Shown piece by piece: positions 17,894 through 26,154 of a stretch of DNA of 54,444 nucleotides. The notes under the pieces were generated by a model. It did no database searches, was not told the DNA's origin, and saw nothing but the letters and a program-made list of their open reading frames with translations. Every line of letters starts with the position of its first letter. Position 1 is the first letter of the stretch. The stretch lies in NCBI GenBank assembly GCA_016782865.1, contig JADHXR010000030.1:1-54444 (forward strand). The letters run 5' to 3'. A program made the position numbers and the translations under genes. The stretch is from Phycisphaerae bacterium. Its GTDB lineage: Bacteria > Planctomycetota > Phycisphaerae > Sedimentisphaerales > Anaerobacaceae.

Positions 17894-18280
17894 AGAAAAG
17901 AGCAGTTGTCGGCTGGGCGACTCGATTCCGATGTTGCGGGACTTCTCTCAGAAGCCACTGTGCTATTTTTCAAATCTCCACATGTCTACGGTCATATCTT
18001 CGGCGGCTACCCAGCCGACGTGCCAGTCGAGCTAGAGTACGTTGCAGCCGTCTCTGTGCCGGGCCTGTGCTACCCGTCTGTCTCCCGTCGAGGGGTACAG
18101 ATGGTTCGGGCTCCATATATCGCACCGGGTGTCTCCAGGGTCGCCCTCTTTTGTGATGATGTTCCGATCAAAGTGAATCCCTGTCTCTTGCGTATGGCCG
18201 GCTCCCTTCCTCTGAAGCCGAAATCTCCCTGTATTCCACTCAAACCTCATTTCCAGCAGAATACCAAATCTGTATCGAAA
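17894..18280. other. Intergenic remnant region
   Basis: About 390 bases between a pseudopilin and a gene relic. It begins with a degenerate ATGGGCA-family hairpin near 17911 (GGCTGGGCGACTCGATTC). The rest has no coherent coding sequence on either strand; it may be further decay of the relic that follows. Confidence 0.4.
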
Positions 18281-18562
18281 ACTCAAGTATTTGTTATAGC
18301 AGTGTCTTGATTGATGTGTGTATCGCTTCACGAACAGCAGTTTGCCGCAGTTGAGCAGCCGGTTGTCCAGGACCAGGACGCGGTGTTGCAGCTCATCGAA
18401 CTGCTTCTGCGTCTGGGCCAATGCCTCGGGGTCGTTCTCGTTGTCGCTCAGAGATCCAGAAATCGCCTTGATCCGGCGCAGGTGCCGGTCCGCGTGTGGA
18501 TATTCGTCGCCGAACTTGTCGCTTAGATACTGCACGGCTCGGCGCAGAGACTCGACGCCCCT
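18281..18562 (-). pseudogene. Relic of a hydrazine-synthase-alpha-like (HZS_alpha middle domain) gene
   Basis: On the minus strand the frame from about 18562 reads GVESLRRAVQYLSDKFGDE, then FDELQHRVLVLDNRLLNCGKLLFVKRYTHQSR. In intact members of this large, mostly functionally unknown planctomycete family, a similar helical stretch precedes a KLLFVKR strand and a DNPLL-like turn. Upstream of the recognised part is a TGA, and downstream the similarity fades into frame with no familiar domain, so only an interior fragment survives. Family identity is from memory of that motif, hence moderate confidence. Confidence 0.45.
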
Positions 18563-18602
18563 GTTATCTCAATATCCTGTCTCTTGTCCTTCTCGTTTTT
18601 GC

Positions 18603-18640
18603 GGAAAGTACCCGACAAACAGGCTCACGTTTAATAGTAT
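18603..18640 (+). promoter_or_regulatory. Promoter-like repeated block, copy 1
   Basis: CCGACA (18612-18617), 17 bases, TAGTAT (18635-18640), preceded by CGGAAAGTAC. The same arrangement and flanks recur at 19984-20022. It now precedes a gene relic. Confidence 0.4.
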
Positions 18641-18821
18641 GCGATTTATGGATAATGATCCCGTTGTCCCCCTCAAAGAATCCAAGGAAATGGTTGATGC
18701 GTTCAAAGCATGTGGAGGAGATGCCAGACTAACAATCTATCCCGATGCCGGCCATAACGCGTGGACGCAAACGTACAATAACAAAGAACTTCACGACTAG
18801 TTTCTTGAACACAGTAGGTAG
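18641..18821 (+). pseudogene. C-terminal relic of an alpha/beta-hydrolase
   Basis: From about 18646 the plus strand reads MDNDPVVPLKESKEMVDAFKACGGDARLTIYPDAGHNAWTQTYNN, then KELHD, a TAG, and FLEHSR. This is the last 60 residues of a dienelactone-hydrolase/prolyl-oligopeptidase-like enzyme: the aspartate loop (DNDPVVP) and the catalytic histidine loop (DAGHNAW). In intact relatives the residue at the TAG is usually W, so TGG to TAG is the probable mutation. No nucleophile-bearing N-terminus is present upstream. Confidence 0.6.
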
Positions 18822-18839
18822 GGTGCGATGAATCGCACC
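18822..18839. repeat. Short hairpin repeat (GTGCGAT family)
   Basis: GGTGCGAT, 2-base loop, ATCGCACC, with the sequence GTAGG before it. The copy and its 3' flank (about 18817-18872) recur at 21001-21054. Confidence 0.65.
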
Positions 18840-18995
18840 GACAATGAATAGGATAGAATCATGCTGGACTATATTCGTTTGGGCGGGACATATCTCCTTA
18901 CCGTCATGACATTCAACCGCCGACAGAATAGCGAACCTCCTGATTTTGAGGCTATTTCTCATTCGCTGGGAGAATGAACAGGAACGACATAAGTG

Positions 18996-19011
18996 GTGCG
19001 ACTCATCGCAC
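18996..19011. repeat. Short hairpin repeat (GTGCGAT family)
   Basis: GTGCGA, loop CTCA, TCGCAC. Third member of the same family within 2 kb; an imperfect one lies at about 19916-19934 directly after the pseudopilin gene. The gap 18840-19114 carries no gene. Confidence 0.55.
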
Positions 19012-19114
19012 GCTATGTTCTGTTTCATGTAGTTTGTTGTTGATTCGCCGTCGCAAAAGGAATAGAATGGCAATTGGTTCCCAAGAGTTTGCGCCATAGT
19101 GCCGGAGTCTTGTC

Positions 19115-19906
19115 ATGGACAGAAAAAGGGGATTCACGCTCATAGAACTTCTCGTGGTCATCGCCATCATTGCTCTATTGCTGAGCATTCTCATGCCCGC
19201 GCTGCGAGCGGTTCGGGAGCAGGGTCGGCGCGCCGTCTGCGCCCAGAATGAGAAGAACACTGGATTGGGCCTGTTCCTGTACGCCGGCGACTACGACGGC
19301 AAGCTGCCTTTGAACGTGGTCGATCGCTGGCTGTTTGACGTTTCATACTGGACGACGGATACCATTCTGGAGTCGGGCGCCTTCGACCGCCATATCTTCT
19401 ATTGTCCGTCCTGGCGCAAGAGAGACAATATCATCTTCTGGCGTTACGGCGAAAACTTCCCTGCGGGGACGTCGGAGAGCCAACCCCGACTGGAGCCAAC
19501 GGCTGAATCGACTCGCAGAAACTACCATCGCATTATGGGCTACTTCTGGTTCATCGATACGGCCGGCGGCAGATCGAATCCGCCCATGAGCCCCGACAAC
19601 GGGGCACCCAAGGAATGGGTCCGATCCGTTACCACGACGAAAAGCGCTCCGGCGTCGGTGGAGCTTATCGCCGACGTGACCGCCAGCAACGGGCCGGACC
19701 GCGACTTGGCGGACTTCTCTCGCGCGACGGGCGGCTGCTGGTCGCGCTGGCAGGTCTACGACAGATCGAACCATCTGAAGGCAGGCTCGCAGCCTACCGG
19801 AGGAAATGTCCTTTTCGTCGATGGCCACGTCCAGTGGCGGCACTTCAGGGATATGGAGCACCGTTGGTTCTGGCAACGTTTCAGCAACCCGTGTTTCTGG
19901 TGGTGA
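19115..19906 (+). CDS. Prepilin-like protein
   Basis: 263 residues. The leader MDRKRG is followed by [25 protein letters not shown] conserved cysteine segment (FDRHIFYCPSWRKR) sits mid-protein, and the end has GGNVLFVDGHVQWRHF, the DG-containing strand typical of this planctomycete pseudopilin family. It stands alone, flanked by GTGCGAT hairpins and relics, with no assembly ATPase or peptidase nearby. It is similar in layout but not in sequence to the copy at 17081. Exported, membrane-anchored; function unproven. Confidence 0.85.
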   Translation: MDRKRGFTLIELLVVIAIIALLLSILMPALRAVREQGRRAVCAQNEKNTGLGLFLYAGDYDGKLPLNVVDRWLFDVSYWTTDTILESGAFDRHIFYCPSWRKRDNIIFWRYGENFPAGTSESQPRLEPTAESTRRNYHRIMGYFWFIDTAGGRSNPPMSPDNGAPKEWVRSVTTTKSAPASVELIADVTASNGPDRDLADFSRATGGCWSRWQVYDRSNHLKAGSQPTGGNVLFVDGHVQWRHFRDMEHRWFWQRFSNPCFWW

Positions 19907-19983
19907 AGAGAAAGGTGGTGTGGTTCATCGCACACTGCCTCCTGCCGCCCTGGTGTCCTGTATTTCGCCCTTCGAAATTTCCC

Positions 19984-20022
19984 CGGAAAATACCTGACAA
20001 ACAGACTCCCGTCTGATAATAT
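19984..20022 (+). promoter_or_regulatory. Promoter-like repeated block, copy 2, ahead of the DUF2971 gene
   Basis: CTGACA (19994-19999), a 17-base spacer and TAATAT (20017-20022), preceded by CGGAAAATAC. It mirrors the block at 18603-18640 closely in both boxes and spacer wording. It is 127 bases before ATG 20149. Confidence 0.5.
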
Positions 20023-20148
20023 ATGTTTTGTGGATGCCGAACGAAACAGTTTTAACGCATCTTTTGGGAGAATTCAGTGCGAGATACGGAATGACCTCAA
20101 TGAAAGGACAAAATAGGTAAAGTGGCTCCGGACTCAGGGTCATACGAT

Positions 20149-20982
20149 ATGGCGACGCAAAGTGACTTCTATCTCTATCACTACACAACAGCGGAAGGTC
20201 TCATAGGCATCATTGAGCAACGGGAAATCTGGACCACAGATATCTTCTATCTGAATGACTCGAAAGAATTCCGTTGGGCGATTGACCTCGCTAGGAGGCA
20301 ATTAAGAACATGGAAAGATCTGCCGGCACGATGTGAGTCAATGGCAATGGCACTGCCCGATGTTGGCCCGCTTCAACGCTGCCCTGTTTATGTCTGTTCA
20401 TTCTCTGAAGAAGAGGATGACCTGAATCAATGGCGAGCTTATTGTCCACAGGGTGGTTTTAGCGTTGGACTCCTAAAGAGCAAACTCGGGCGAGTCGCGA
20501 AACGCCAGGGCTTTGATTTAGACCGATGCGTCTATGGAAGTGATGAACAGACCTCGATGATTACCGACGCAATCCGCTCGGTAATATCTGAAGGAGATAG
20601 AGAGAGAGTCTCCTCGCCACCTATACTCTCTCTTGACTTCGACGAGTTGGAAGGCCGTTGGTTAAGACAAGCGATCACGAAGGTGGCACCCTTAATTAAG
20701 CACAAGACGTTTGCGGCGGAAAATGAGTGGAGATTGGTCTCAATCACGAAAGATTCCGAAAGCAGGGAGAATTTTGGAGTCCGTGTTCGTGGTAGCATGG
20801 TGGTTCCATATCGTACCGTCAAACTCAAGGAAAGCGTGTGGGATAGGGCAAGGATTATTGTCGGCCCGTGCCCACATGTGGAAGAAAACAAGGTATGCGT
20901 GGCGCGCCTCTTATTGCATAGTCTTCGCCCGGAAACACAATTTACAGTGAAAACAACCAGCACACCGTACTGCTATTGGTAG
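20149..20982 (+). CDS. DUF2971 family protein
   Basis: 277 residues from ATG 20149 (MATQSDFYLYHYTTAEGL); a GTG at 20122 is possible. The wording LYHYTTAEGLIGIIEQREIWTTDIFYLNDSKEF, followed by CPVYVCSFSEEEDDLNQWRAYCPQGGFSVGL, is the DUF2971 signature, and KHKTFAAENEWRLVSI (here with E and W) is its second conserved block. Biochemical function is not established; homologues are often found in variable genomic regions. It precedes an AT-rich HEPN-like gene, 61 bases apart, and the two could be one unit. Composition is less AT-rich than that neighbour. Confidence 0.8.
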   Translation: MATQSDFYLYHYTTAEGLIGIIEQREIWTTDIFYLNDSKEFRWAIDLARRQLRTWKDLPARCESMAMALPDVGPLQRCPVYVCSFSEEEDDLNQWRAYCPQGGFSVGLLKSKLGRVAKRQGFDLDRCVYGSDEQTSMITDAIRSVISEGDRERVSSPPILSLDFDELEGRWLRQAITKVAPLIKHKTFAAENEWRLVSITKDSESRENFGVRVRGSMVVPYRTVKLKESVWDRARIIVGPCPHVEENKVCVARLLLHSLRPETQFTVKTTSTPYCYW

Positions 20983-21000
20983 GGATAAGAGAATAGGTAG

Positions 21001-21054
21001 GTAGGGTGAGATGAATCGCACCGACTGTTAATAGAATAGAACCATGCCGGACTA
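21001..21054. repeat. Repeat copy (GTGCGAT hairpin plus flank) that covers a start codon
   Basis: Bases 21005-21022 form GGTGAGATGAATCGCACC. The hairpin and its 3' flank (AATAGAATAGAACCATGC, then GGACTAT) closely match 18817-18872, where the gene-less copy has AATAGGATAGAATCATGC and GGACTAT. The match ends around 21054, so the first codons of the following gene lie inside the repeat. Confidence 0.6.
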
Positions 21055-22396
21055 TCGAAAAGCTATGGACAGCGGGGCTGTTTTGTACGACAGAAGGATT
21101 CTGAGTCAATTAATCGCATTCACGAAAGAAATCAGGTTGATAAGACCTGAGAATATTCAAAGTTACAAGGCTCAATTCATTGCAGGCAATGAATCACCAT
21201 TTATCTTTCGCGGAGGAATAGGAATAACATGGTGGCACACCGATAGAGGATTCAAATTATGCAACAATATTGCTTCAATGAGTATTGAAAGATATGTACA
21301 GTTGGCAGGAGGGGATAAAGACAAGTTTTCCGAAGTTATTAAGAATGCTTTTTGCCTTATCTGCACAAATGCCAAATTCTTTCACATTATGGATGGTCTT
21401 CTTCGAAGAAAACAGAGTCTCTTTGAAGCTAGGGCTATTGATGATGTAAGTGCATTTTCGGAAAAGCTCTGGGATTTCATACTGGCTAAAATGGAAAACA
21501 GTATAGGACATTGGTGCGTAGTATACCCATTACCGAGACTGATTACAGACAGTATAAGAATTCCGAATGCAAATATTTATCTATTGAAAAGAACGGACAA
21601 AAAGACTTGGAAAGAATTTGAGTTAGAATATCCAGAAACTAAATACTGGGATCCTTCAACTGGCTTTTTCTCAGACGGCAAGCCGACTGCTTTCTCTCAG
21701 CTCAAATATGAAGCATTATTATTATGCCTGTGTACCGGCACCTCGAATGGTGGCAAGTTTAAAGCGAAGCTAGAGTTCAAAATGTTTTTGTCAGTTTTGT
21801 TTGCCATATTTCGAATCCAAAAACAACTTCAATTAAGTAAATCGGCAGCACAGCCATATAGAATTTGCATGCAGTTTCAAGGTAAAGATAATCAATCTTC
21901 TGGAGGCACCAGTTTATCCGAGATTGGCAAGCTATTGCCGTACTATATTCATGACTTTGAATTAAGAACTGACACTGCCGAGGTTCTTGAAGAATGGTAT
22001 GACTCTTTGCAGCATTTTGAAATTGACATTAAGAATAGGGTGAAGAAAGCGGCTCATTTTATCAACAATGCAATGGTGTCCGATGATATCGATGCGTTTA
22101 TTCACTACTTTATAAGTTTAGATGCATTGTTTGGCAAAAGAGGAGATGTGGAGAGGCTTATATTAGAAGGAGTTGAAACTTGCACGTCAAACCCTTTGTG
22201 GACTCAAAAGGCTAAATGGTTGTATGATCTTCGCTCAGAACTTGTGCATGGAGGCACAAGATATGAGAAGGAATGGAAATACTTTGACCGCTATGTGCAT
22301 CACTTCGGTACACGCCATCTAGCAGATGTAATGGATTTAGCACTATTGTGTATTCTAAAGAGTGTGTTGCCAAATCTAACCTATGAAGTTCGATAA
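21044..22396 (+). CDS. AT-rich protein with C-terminal Apea-like HEPN domain
   Basis: 450 residues, strongly AT-rich and unlike its neighbours. The N-terminal two thirds resemble no family I can name. From about residue 330 it reads RVKKAAHFINNAMVSDDIDAFIHYFISLDALFGKRGDV, then LYDLRSELVHGGTRY; R397-x4-H402 is the Rx4-6H signature of HEPN RNase-like domains, in the context (LRxxLVHG) of Apea-like HEPN proteins. Those are often parts of phage-defence or RNA-cleaving systems, but activity here is inference. Because its first codons lie inside a dispersed repeat, the true start could be ATG 21065 (MDSGAVLYDRR). No obvious ribosome-binding site precedes either. Confidence 0.7.
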   Translation: MPDYRKAMDSGAVLYDRRILSQLIAFTKEIRLIRPENIQSYKAQFIAGNESPFIFRGGIGITWWHTDRGFKLCNNIASMSIERYVQLAGGDKDKFSEVIKNAFCLICTNAKFFHIMDGLLRRKQSLFEARAIDDVSAFSEKLWDFILAKMENSIGHWCVVYPLPRLITDSIRIPNANIYLLKRTDKKTWKEFELEYPETKYWDPSTGFFSDGKPTAFSQLKYEALLLCLCTGTSNGGKFKAKLEFKMFLSVLFAIFRIQKQLQLSKSAAQPYRICMQFQGKDNQSSGGTSLSEIGKLLPYYIHDFELRTDTAEVLEEWYDSLQHFEIDIKNRVKKAAHFINNAMVSDDIDAFIHYFISLDALFGKRGDVERLILEGVETCTSNPLWTQKAKWLYDLRSELVHGGTRYEKEWKYFDRYVHHFGTRHLADVMDLALLCILKSVLPNLTYEVR

Positions 22397-22555
22397 ATCG
22401 CACACGTCCGTGCTTATCCGCTGTACGCTCCACGCAATATAAGGATACGAGTCACGGAGACCTTTCTTTGATTTCCTTTGACTTCAGACTGATCTCAATA
22501 TACAATCTACATCATGGAGTAGAGTCAAAATTATGGATTCTTCACTGTTCATACT

Positions 22556-22602
22556 CAATCGCCAATCGCCAATCGCCAATCGCCAATCGCCAGTCGCCAG
22601 TC
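22556..22602 (+). repeat. Heptamer short tandem repeat array
   Basis: Four perfect GCCAATC units (22561-22588), two GCCAGTC units (22589-22602) and a partial unit before them (CAATC, 22556-22560). This is a short tandemly repeated repetitive sequence of the kind known from cyanobacterial and other genomes. No CRISPR spacers separate the units. Confidence 0.85.
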
Positions 22603-22731
22603 TGGACGACCTAATCAGCGGAGCAAAGCGTGGTTCGATCTAAGACCCTACATTTGAGATTTTGGATTGTTGACTTTGCGCCCCTTGGACTAAATTCAGA
22701 GCCGGCCTTCGGCTGGAAACTCCAAGCACTA

Positions 22732-22748
22732 AGGACCATGCACGAAAT
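22732..22748 (+). repeat. 17-base dispersed repeat, copy 1
   Basis: AGGACCATGCACGAAAT. Identical copies are at 49412-49428 (same strand) and 49575-49591 (opposite strand). Copies 1 and 2 share a few more bases on the left (GCACTA). Confidence 0.75.
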
Positions 22749-22908
22749 CCTGAATAAACCCGCCCTTCTCCGCGGTTGAGTTGATGAGAAATGAAGAAAC
22801 AGAGCCAATTTTCGAGATTACACTGGAAATCCCGGGACAGTGCGCACATAGTTGAAAGGAAAAATCCTTTTTGGATTACGACAAGTTATTTCACTGGGAG
22901 ATAGAGAA

Positions 22909-24552
22909 ATGTCGAACCGCCGATTGATTCATCGTGTATTGCTGCTCGGTCTTGTTATATTGAGTGTAGCTGCGTTTGCCGCAGACGAGGCGAAGATCCA
23001 GCCGACGCTTCACATGGTCGCGATGCGCGACGGGATCAGGCTGGCAACTGACGTCTATCTTCCTGCGGAGGGCGAGCCGTCCTGCCCGGTGGTTCTGATG
23101 CGCACTCCCTACGGCCGAGCCAGCGGCAGGGCTGACGGACAGAGATTTTGCAGGCAAGGTTATGTTATGGTCGCCCAGGACATACGCGGTCGCGGCCAAT
23201 CCGAAGGGCATCACGCCATTATTTTTCGCAACGGCGGATGGGGCAAGCGCCGGGACGGGCACGACACGCTGCTGTGGATAGCATCTCAGAAGTGGTGCAA
23301 CGGCAAAGTCGCAACGATCGGCGGCTCGGCGGTGGGAATCACCCAGAACATGCTCGCGCCCGACGCGCCGGACGTACTGAAAGGCCAGGCGGTGACGGTG
23401 GCTTTCTCCGACATGTACACCCAAGCCGCCTATCAGGGCGGTGTCTGGCGCAAATCGCTGCTCGAAGGCTGGCTCATAGGCACGGGCATGGCCGACGTCA
23501 ACCTGAAGACCTTCCGCGAGCACCCCAACTACGACGATTTCTGGGCGGATATGAATCCCGAAGCGCAGGCTCACCGCGTGAACACGCCCGGCATATTCAT
23601 CGGCGGCTGGTACGATATTTTCCTGCAGGGGACGATCAACTCGTTCGTCACTATTCACAATAACGGCGGGCCGAACGCCCGGGGCAGGTGCCGACTGATC
23701 ATCGCCCCGATCGCCCACGGACCTTTCAACGAACTGAAATACCCACCCAACTCCAAGATGCCCCCGGCTGCCGAGGCCTCGCGACTGTTTGACTACTGGC
23801 TGAAGGGCAATGACAACGGAGCCCAAGACGACAAGGCCGTACACTACTATGTCATGGGTAACCCGACCGACAAGGACGCCGGCGGCAATTTCTGGCGCCA
23901 GGCCGACAACTGGCCGCCGCCCGCCGAGCCCACCGCGTTTTACTTCCATCCGGACAAAAGACTCGTCCGCGGCGCACCGCCCGATGGGACTAAGGCGCTG
24001 TCGTACCGCTACGACCCCAATAACCCAGTCCCCACGGTCGGCGGGCAGAATCTTCTCCTGCCCAAGGGTCCGATGGATCAACGGAAGATCGAATCGCGTC
24101 CGGATGTTTTGCTGTTCACGACCGACGTGCTCGCCGAGCCGGTCGAAGTGACAGGGCGCATTTATGCAGAGCTCTACGTTTCGTCCGATTGTCCCGATAC
24201 GGATTTTACGGTAAAGTTAACCGATGTGTATCCCGATGGAAGATCGATGCTGGTAACCGACGGCATTCTCCGCGCCAGCTTGCGCAACTCCTTCGAGCAG
24301 CCCGAACTCCTGCACCCCGGACAGACCTGCGAACTGACCGTAGATTTGTGGAGCACGTCACTCGTATTCAACACCGGTCACCGCATCCGTGTAGCGATTT
24401 CGTCATCCAATGCGCCGCGGTTCGAGCCCAACCCAAACACGGCTGGCAAGGACACGCCCCGCGTCGCGACAAACACGCTTGCCGTATCCGGCAAACACCC
24501 TTCACACATCCTGCTGCCGATCTACCGGGATGAATGGGCAGTGAAGAACTGA
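22909..24552 (+). CDS. CocE/NonD family alpha/beta hydrolase, secreted
   Basis: 547 residues from ATG 22909, preceded by GGGAG; the frame extends upstream to 22852 without an RBS. A signal peptide (residues 1-24, cleavage after AAFA) is present. The hydrolase core has DIRGRGQSEG (91-100, oxyanion and turn) and the nucleophile region ATIGGSAVGI with S140, and the histidine region IAPIAHGPF. The C-terminal third is the jelly-roll domain of the X-Pro dipeptidyl-peptidase/CocE family (VTGRIYAELYVSSDCPDTDFTVKL, LRASLRNSFEQPELLHPG, TGHRIRVAISSSNAPRF). Members cleave esters, acylated antibiotics or X-Pro peptides; the substrate here is not determinable. It is an isolated gene. Confidence 0.9.
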   Translation: MSNRRLIHRVLLLGLVILSVAAFAADEAKIQPTLHMVAMRDGIRLATDVYLPAEGEPSCPVVLMRTPYGRASGRADGQRFCRQGYVMVAQDIRGRGQSEGHHAIIFRNGGWGKRRDGHDTLLWIASQKWCNGKVATIGGSAVGITQNMLAPDAPDVLKGQAVTVAFSDMYTQAAYQGGVWRKSLLEGWLIGTGMADVNLKTFREHPNYDDFWADMNPEAQAHRVNTPGIFIGGWYDIFLQGTINSFVTIHNNGGPNARGRCRLIIAPIAHGPFNELKYPPNSKMPPAAEASRLFDYWLKGNDNGAQDDKAVHYYVMGNPTDKDAGGNFWRQADNWPPPAEPTAFYFHPDKRLVRGAPPDGTKALSYRYDPNNPVPTVGGQNLLLPKGPMDQRKIESRPDVLLFTTDVLAEPVEVTGRIYAELYVSSDCPDTDFTVKLTDVYPDGRSMLVTDGILRASLRNSFEQPELLHPGQTCELTVDLWSTSLVFNTGHRIRVAISSSNAPRFEPNPNTAGKDTPRVATNTLAVSGKHPSHILLPIYRDEWAVKN

Positions 24553-24638
24553 AGATCGTGACATGTTAGACGGCACAAACACTTGAGGAAGTTGCAGGAT
24601 GGACAACTCATGGTCAAATACCGGGGCTGCCCCCGCAG

Positions 24639-25610
24639 TCATGAGGAGCCTGTTCGGCCGCTCCAATTCCCCTGCGACTTCTTTGGACAGTGCAGCCCCG
24701 GCGAGGACAACGGACTTCTGAATCTGCGGGTTCTTTGTCCACTCTGGTCGGTATCGCGCGGTCGCCGGCGGCGAGCACGCTTGAGCCGATCCGCCTGGCG
24801 GTGATGCAGCGCGCACAGAGGAGCATCGGCACATATACCGGATGGTTGCCGCGAAGTACGGCGTGCCGACGCGCACCGCTGACGAGACTCCTGCGCAGCT
24901 TTGGCCTTGCACACCTTGCACCACCTTGCCAGGCCGTCACTGCTCGATGCGTTCTTATGGAACTCGCTGCGAGCTTTCTGCTGTTTGCACCGTTGGCATT
25001 GCTTGTGCTCTGTTTCGACAGCCACCGGAGGTTGGTCCTCATGGCCCGGATCCCTTTCTTGCCGGCGGGCCTGCTCGGGCTTGGATGCTCGATCCCGGGG
25101 CTGCTCTTTTGCCTCGGTTAACTCGGCAATCTTCCGCCTTAGTCGTTCGGACATTTCACTGCTCTCGGCGACTCGCTTGCGGAGCTGTTCATTGACTGCT
25201 TCCAGCCCGGCAAGCTCGCGTTCGAGACGCGCCTCGGCCTGATCGCGTTTGATGATTTCGCGCCGAAGCAGCCTGGTCAGCGTATCCGCCCATTGCGATT
25301 GTACTGCCGTGTGCGCCCATTTCTGTTGACTCATATCTGCCCGAGTTGCGCCACCGACTATTGAATAGTCGATGCCCTGGTGGCTTAACTTGGCGCCGGC
25401 TAATTCTACACGGCCGCCGAGCGAGCCTTCCGGGGGATGATCCGCCAGCACAGTGCCGGTCATTGTCTCTCGCCTCCGTCTTGCGAGCAACATCAACAAC
25501 AGAAATGACAACGACGCCGTAATCGCAAGCAATGCCCATTGTGCCCAAACCTGCTCACGCAGCCACAGTGAAGGCTGCTTGAATACATCCGCAAGGTCAT
25601 ATATAGTCAT
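24639..25610 (-). CDS. Membrane-anchored coiled-coil protein with CxxC zinc knuckle
   Basis: 323 residues from ATG 25610 (GGGAGGGAAAG upstream); MTIYDLADVFKQPSLWLREQ leads to one transmembrane helix (about 25-43) with a basic stop-transfer (ARRRRE). A long coiled coil follows (about 120-190: RREIIKRDQAEARLERELAGLEAVNEQLRK). Then CQRCKQQKARSEFHKNASSSDGLARWCKVC holds two CxxC pairs, a small zinc finger seen in HNH-like and phage DNA-associated proteins (CxxC...SEFxKN...DGL..CKxC). The remaining 80 residues are arginine-rich and look out of frame: another frame reads more naturally there, so the C-terminus may be frameshifted. No known protein combines these parts as far as I recall; function unknown. 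Confidence 0.6.
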   Translation of the reverse strand: MTIYDLADVFKQPSLWLREQVWAQWALLAITASLSFLLLMLLARRRRETMTGTVLADHPPEGSLGGRVELAGAKLSHQGIDYSIVGGATRADMSQQKWAHTAVQSQWADTLTRLLRREIIKRDQAEARLERELAGLEAVNEQLRKRVAESSEMSERLRRKIAELTEAKEQPRDRASKPEQARRQERDPGHEDQPPVAVETEHKQCQRCKQQKARSEFHKNASSSDGLARWCKVCKAKAAQESRQRCASARRTSRQPSGICADAPLCALHHRQADRLKRARRRRPRDTDQSGQRTRRFRSPLSSPGLHCPKKSQGNWSGRTGSS

Positions 25611-26154
25611 TTTCTTTCCCTCCCTCGAATCTATGGAAATAAACTCCCCTGCCCGGTAACCACAAGAAAAACACCCTTCGCAGAGCACGGTGGTCTTGAA
25701 CTGATTCGCTCGGGAACCGCCAATAGACACGTGTACCTATTGATGTTGCCCTCTGAGGTTCTTCGAGTTTTGTTTATTCGCAGTTCCAGCCTCCTCCTTC
25801 TGCGCACGGCTTACCGCCGTACAAACCCAACCTGAAGCGGTAAACCTCCCTGATTACTCGCAAAACGGTAACGGCCCCAATTTGTCCACGCGACCGCTTA
25901 CCTTTGACATTCTATTATACCATAATCGTTGCCTGTTTTCGCATATTTTCAGAATTAAAAGTGCTAAACCCATTGGGCAAAAAGGCCGATTGTGTCGCTT
26001 GTATCAGCTTTCTGATGTGAATTAGCAGATTTTCTTTGACAATGGTGCTTGTAGACCGATAATTAGCGAAATTGGATTTGAAGTAGTGTGTAGAAACTGA
26101 TGCCAAAGGATTGGCTCCTCAGCGGGCGCATCTCAGTTTATCTGAGTAGTATTT
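25611..26154. other. Intergenic gap between divergent genes
   Basis: About 540 bases. Apart from a possible promoter for the kinase (listed separately) and loosely repeated GCGGTAA and GCTTACC words around 25815-25905, I see nothing. Small open frames lack protein character. Confidence 0.35.
26036..26065 (+). promoter_or_regulatory. Possible promoter of the Ser/Thr kinase gene
   Basis: TTGACA (26036-26041), an 18-base spacer, TAATTA (26060-26065), 90 bases before the start codon. The -35 box is perfect; the -10 box is fair. Confidence 0.4.

Larger units (their letters stand above)
22397..22908. other. Repeat-rich intergenic region
   Basis: It contains a 7-base tandem array (22556-22602) and one copy of a 17-base dispersed repeat (22732-22748), both listed separately. 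Around 22656-22720 is non-coding text that resembles a repeat boundary. No gene is recognised on either strand. Confidence 0.5.

Noticed and set aside
22556..22602. Heptamer array as a CRISPR
   Set aside because: Units are 7 bases with no spacers and no cas genes.
22891..24081. A 396-codon open frame opposite the CocE/NonD hydrolase gene
   Set aside because: Lies entirely antisense to a gene with clear family motifs; its sequence has no recognisable domain.
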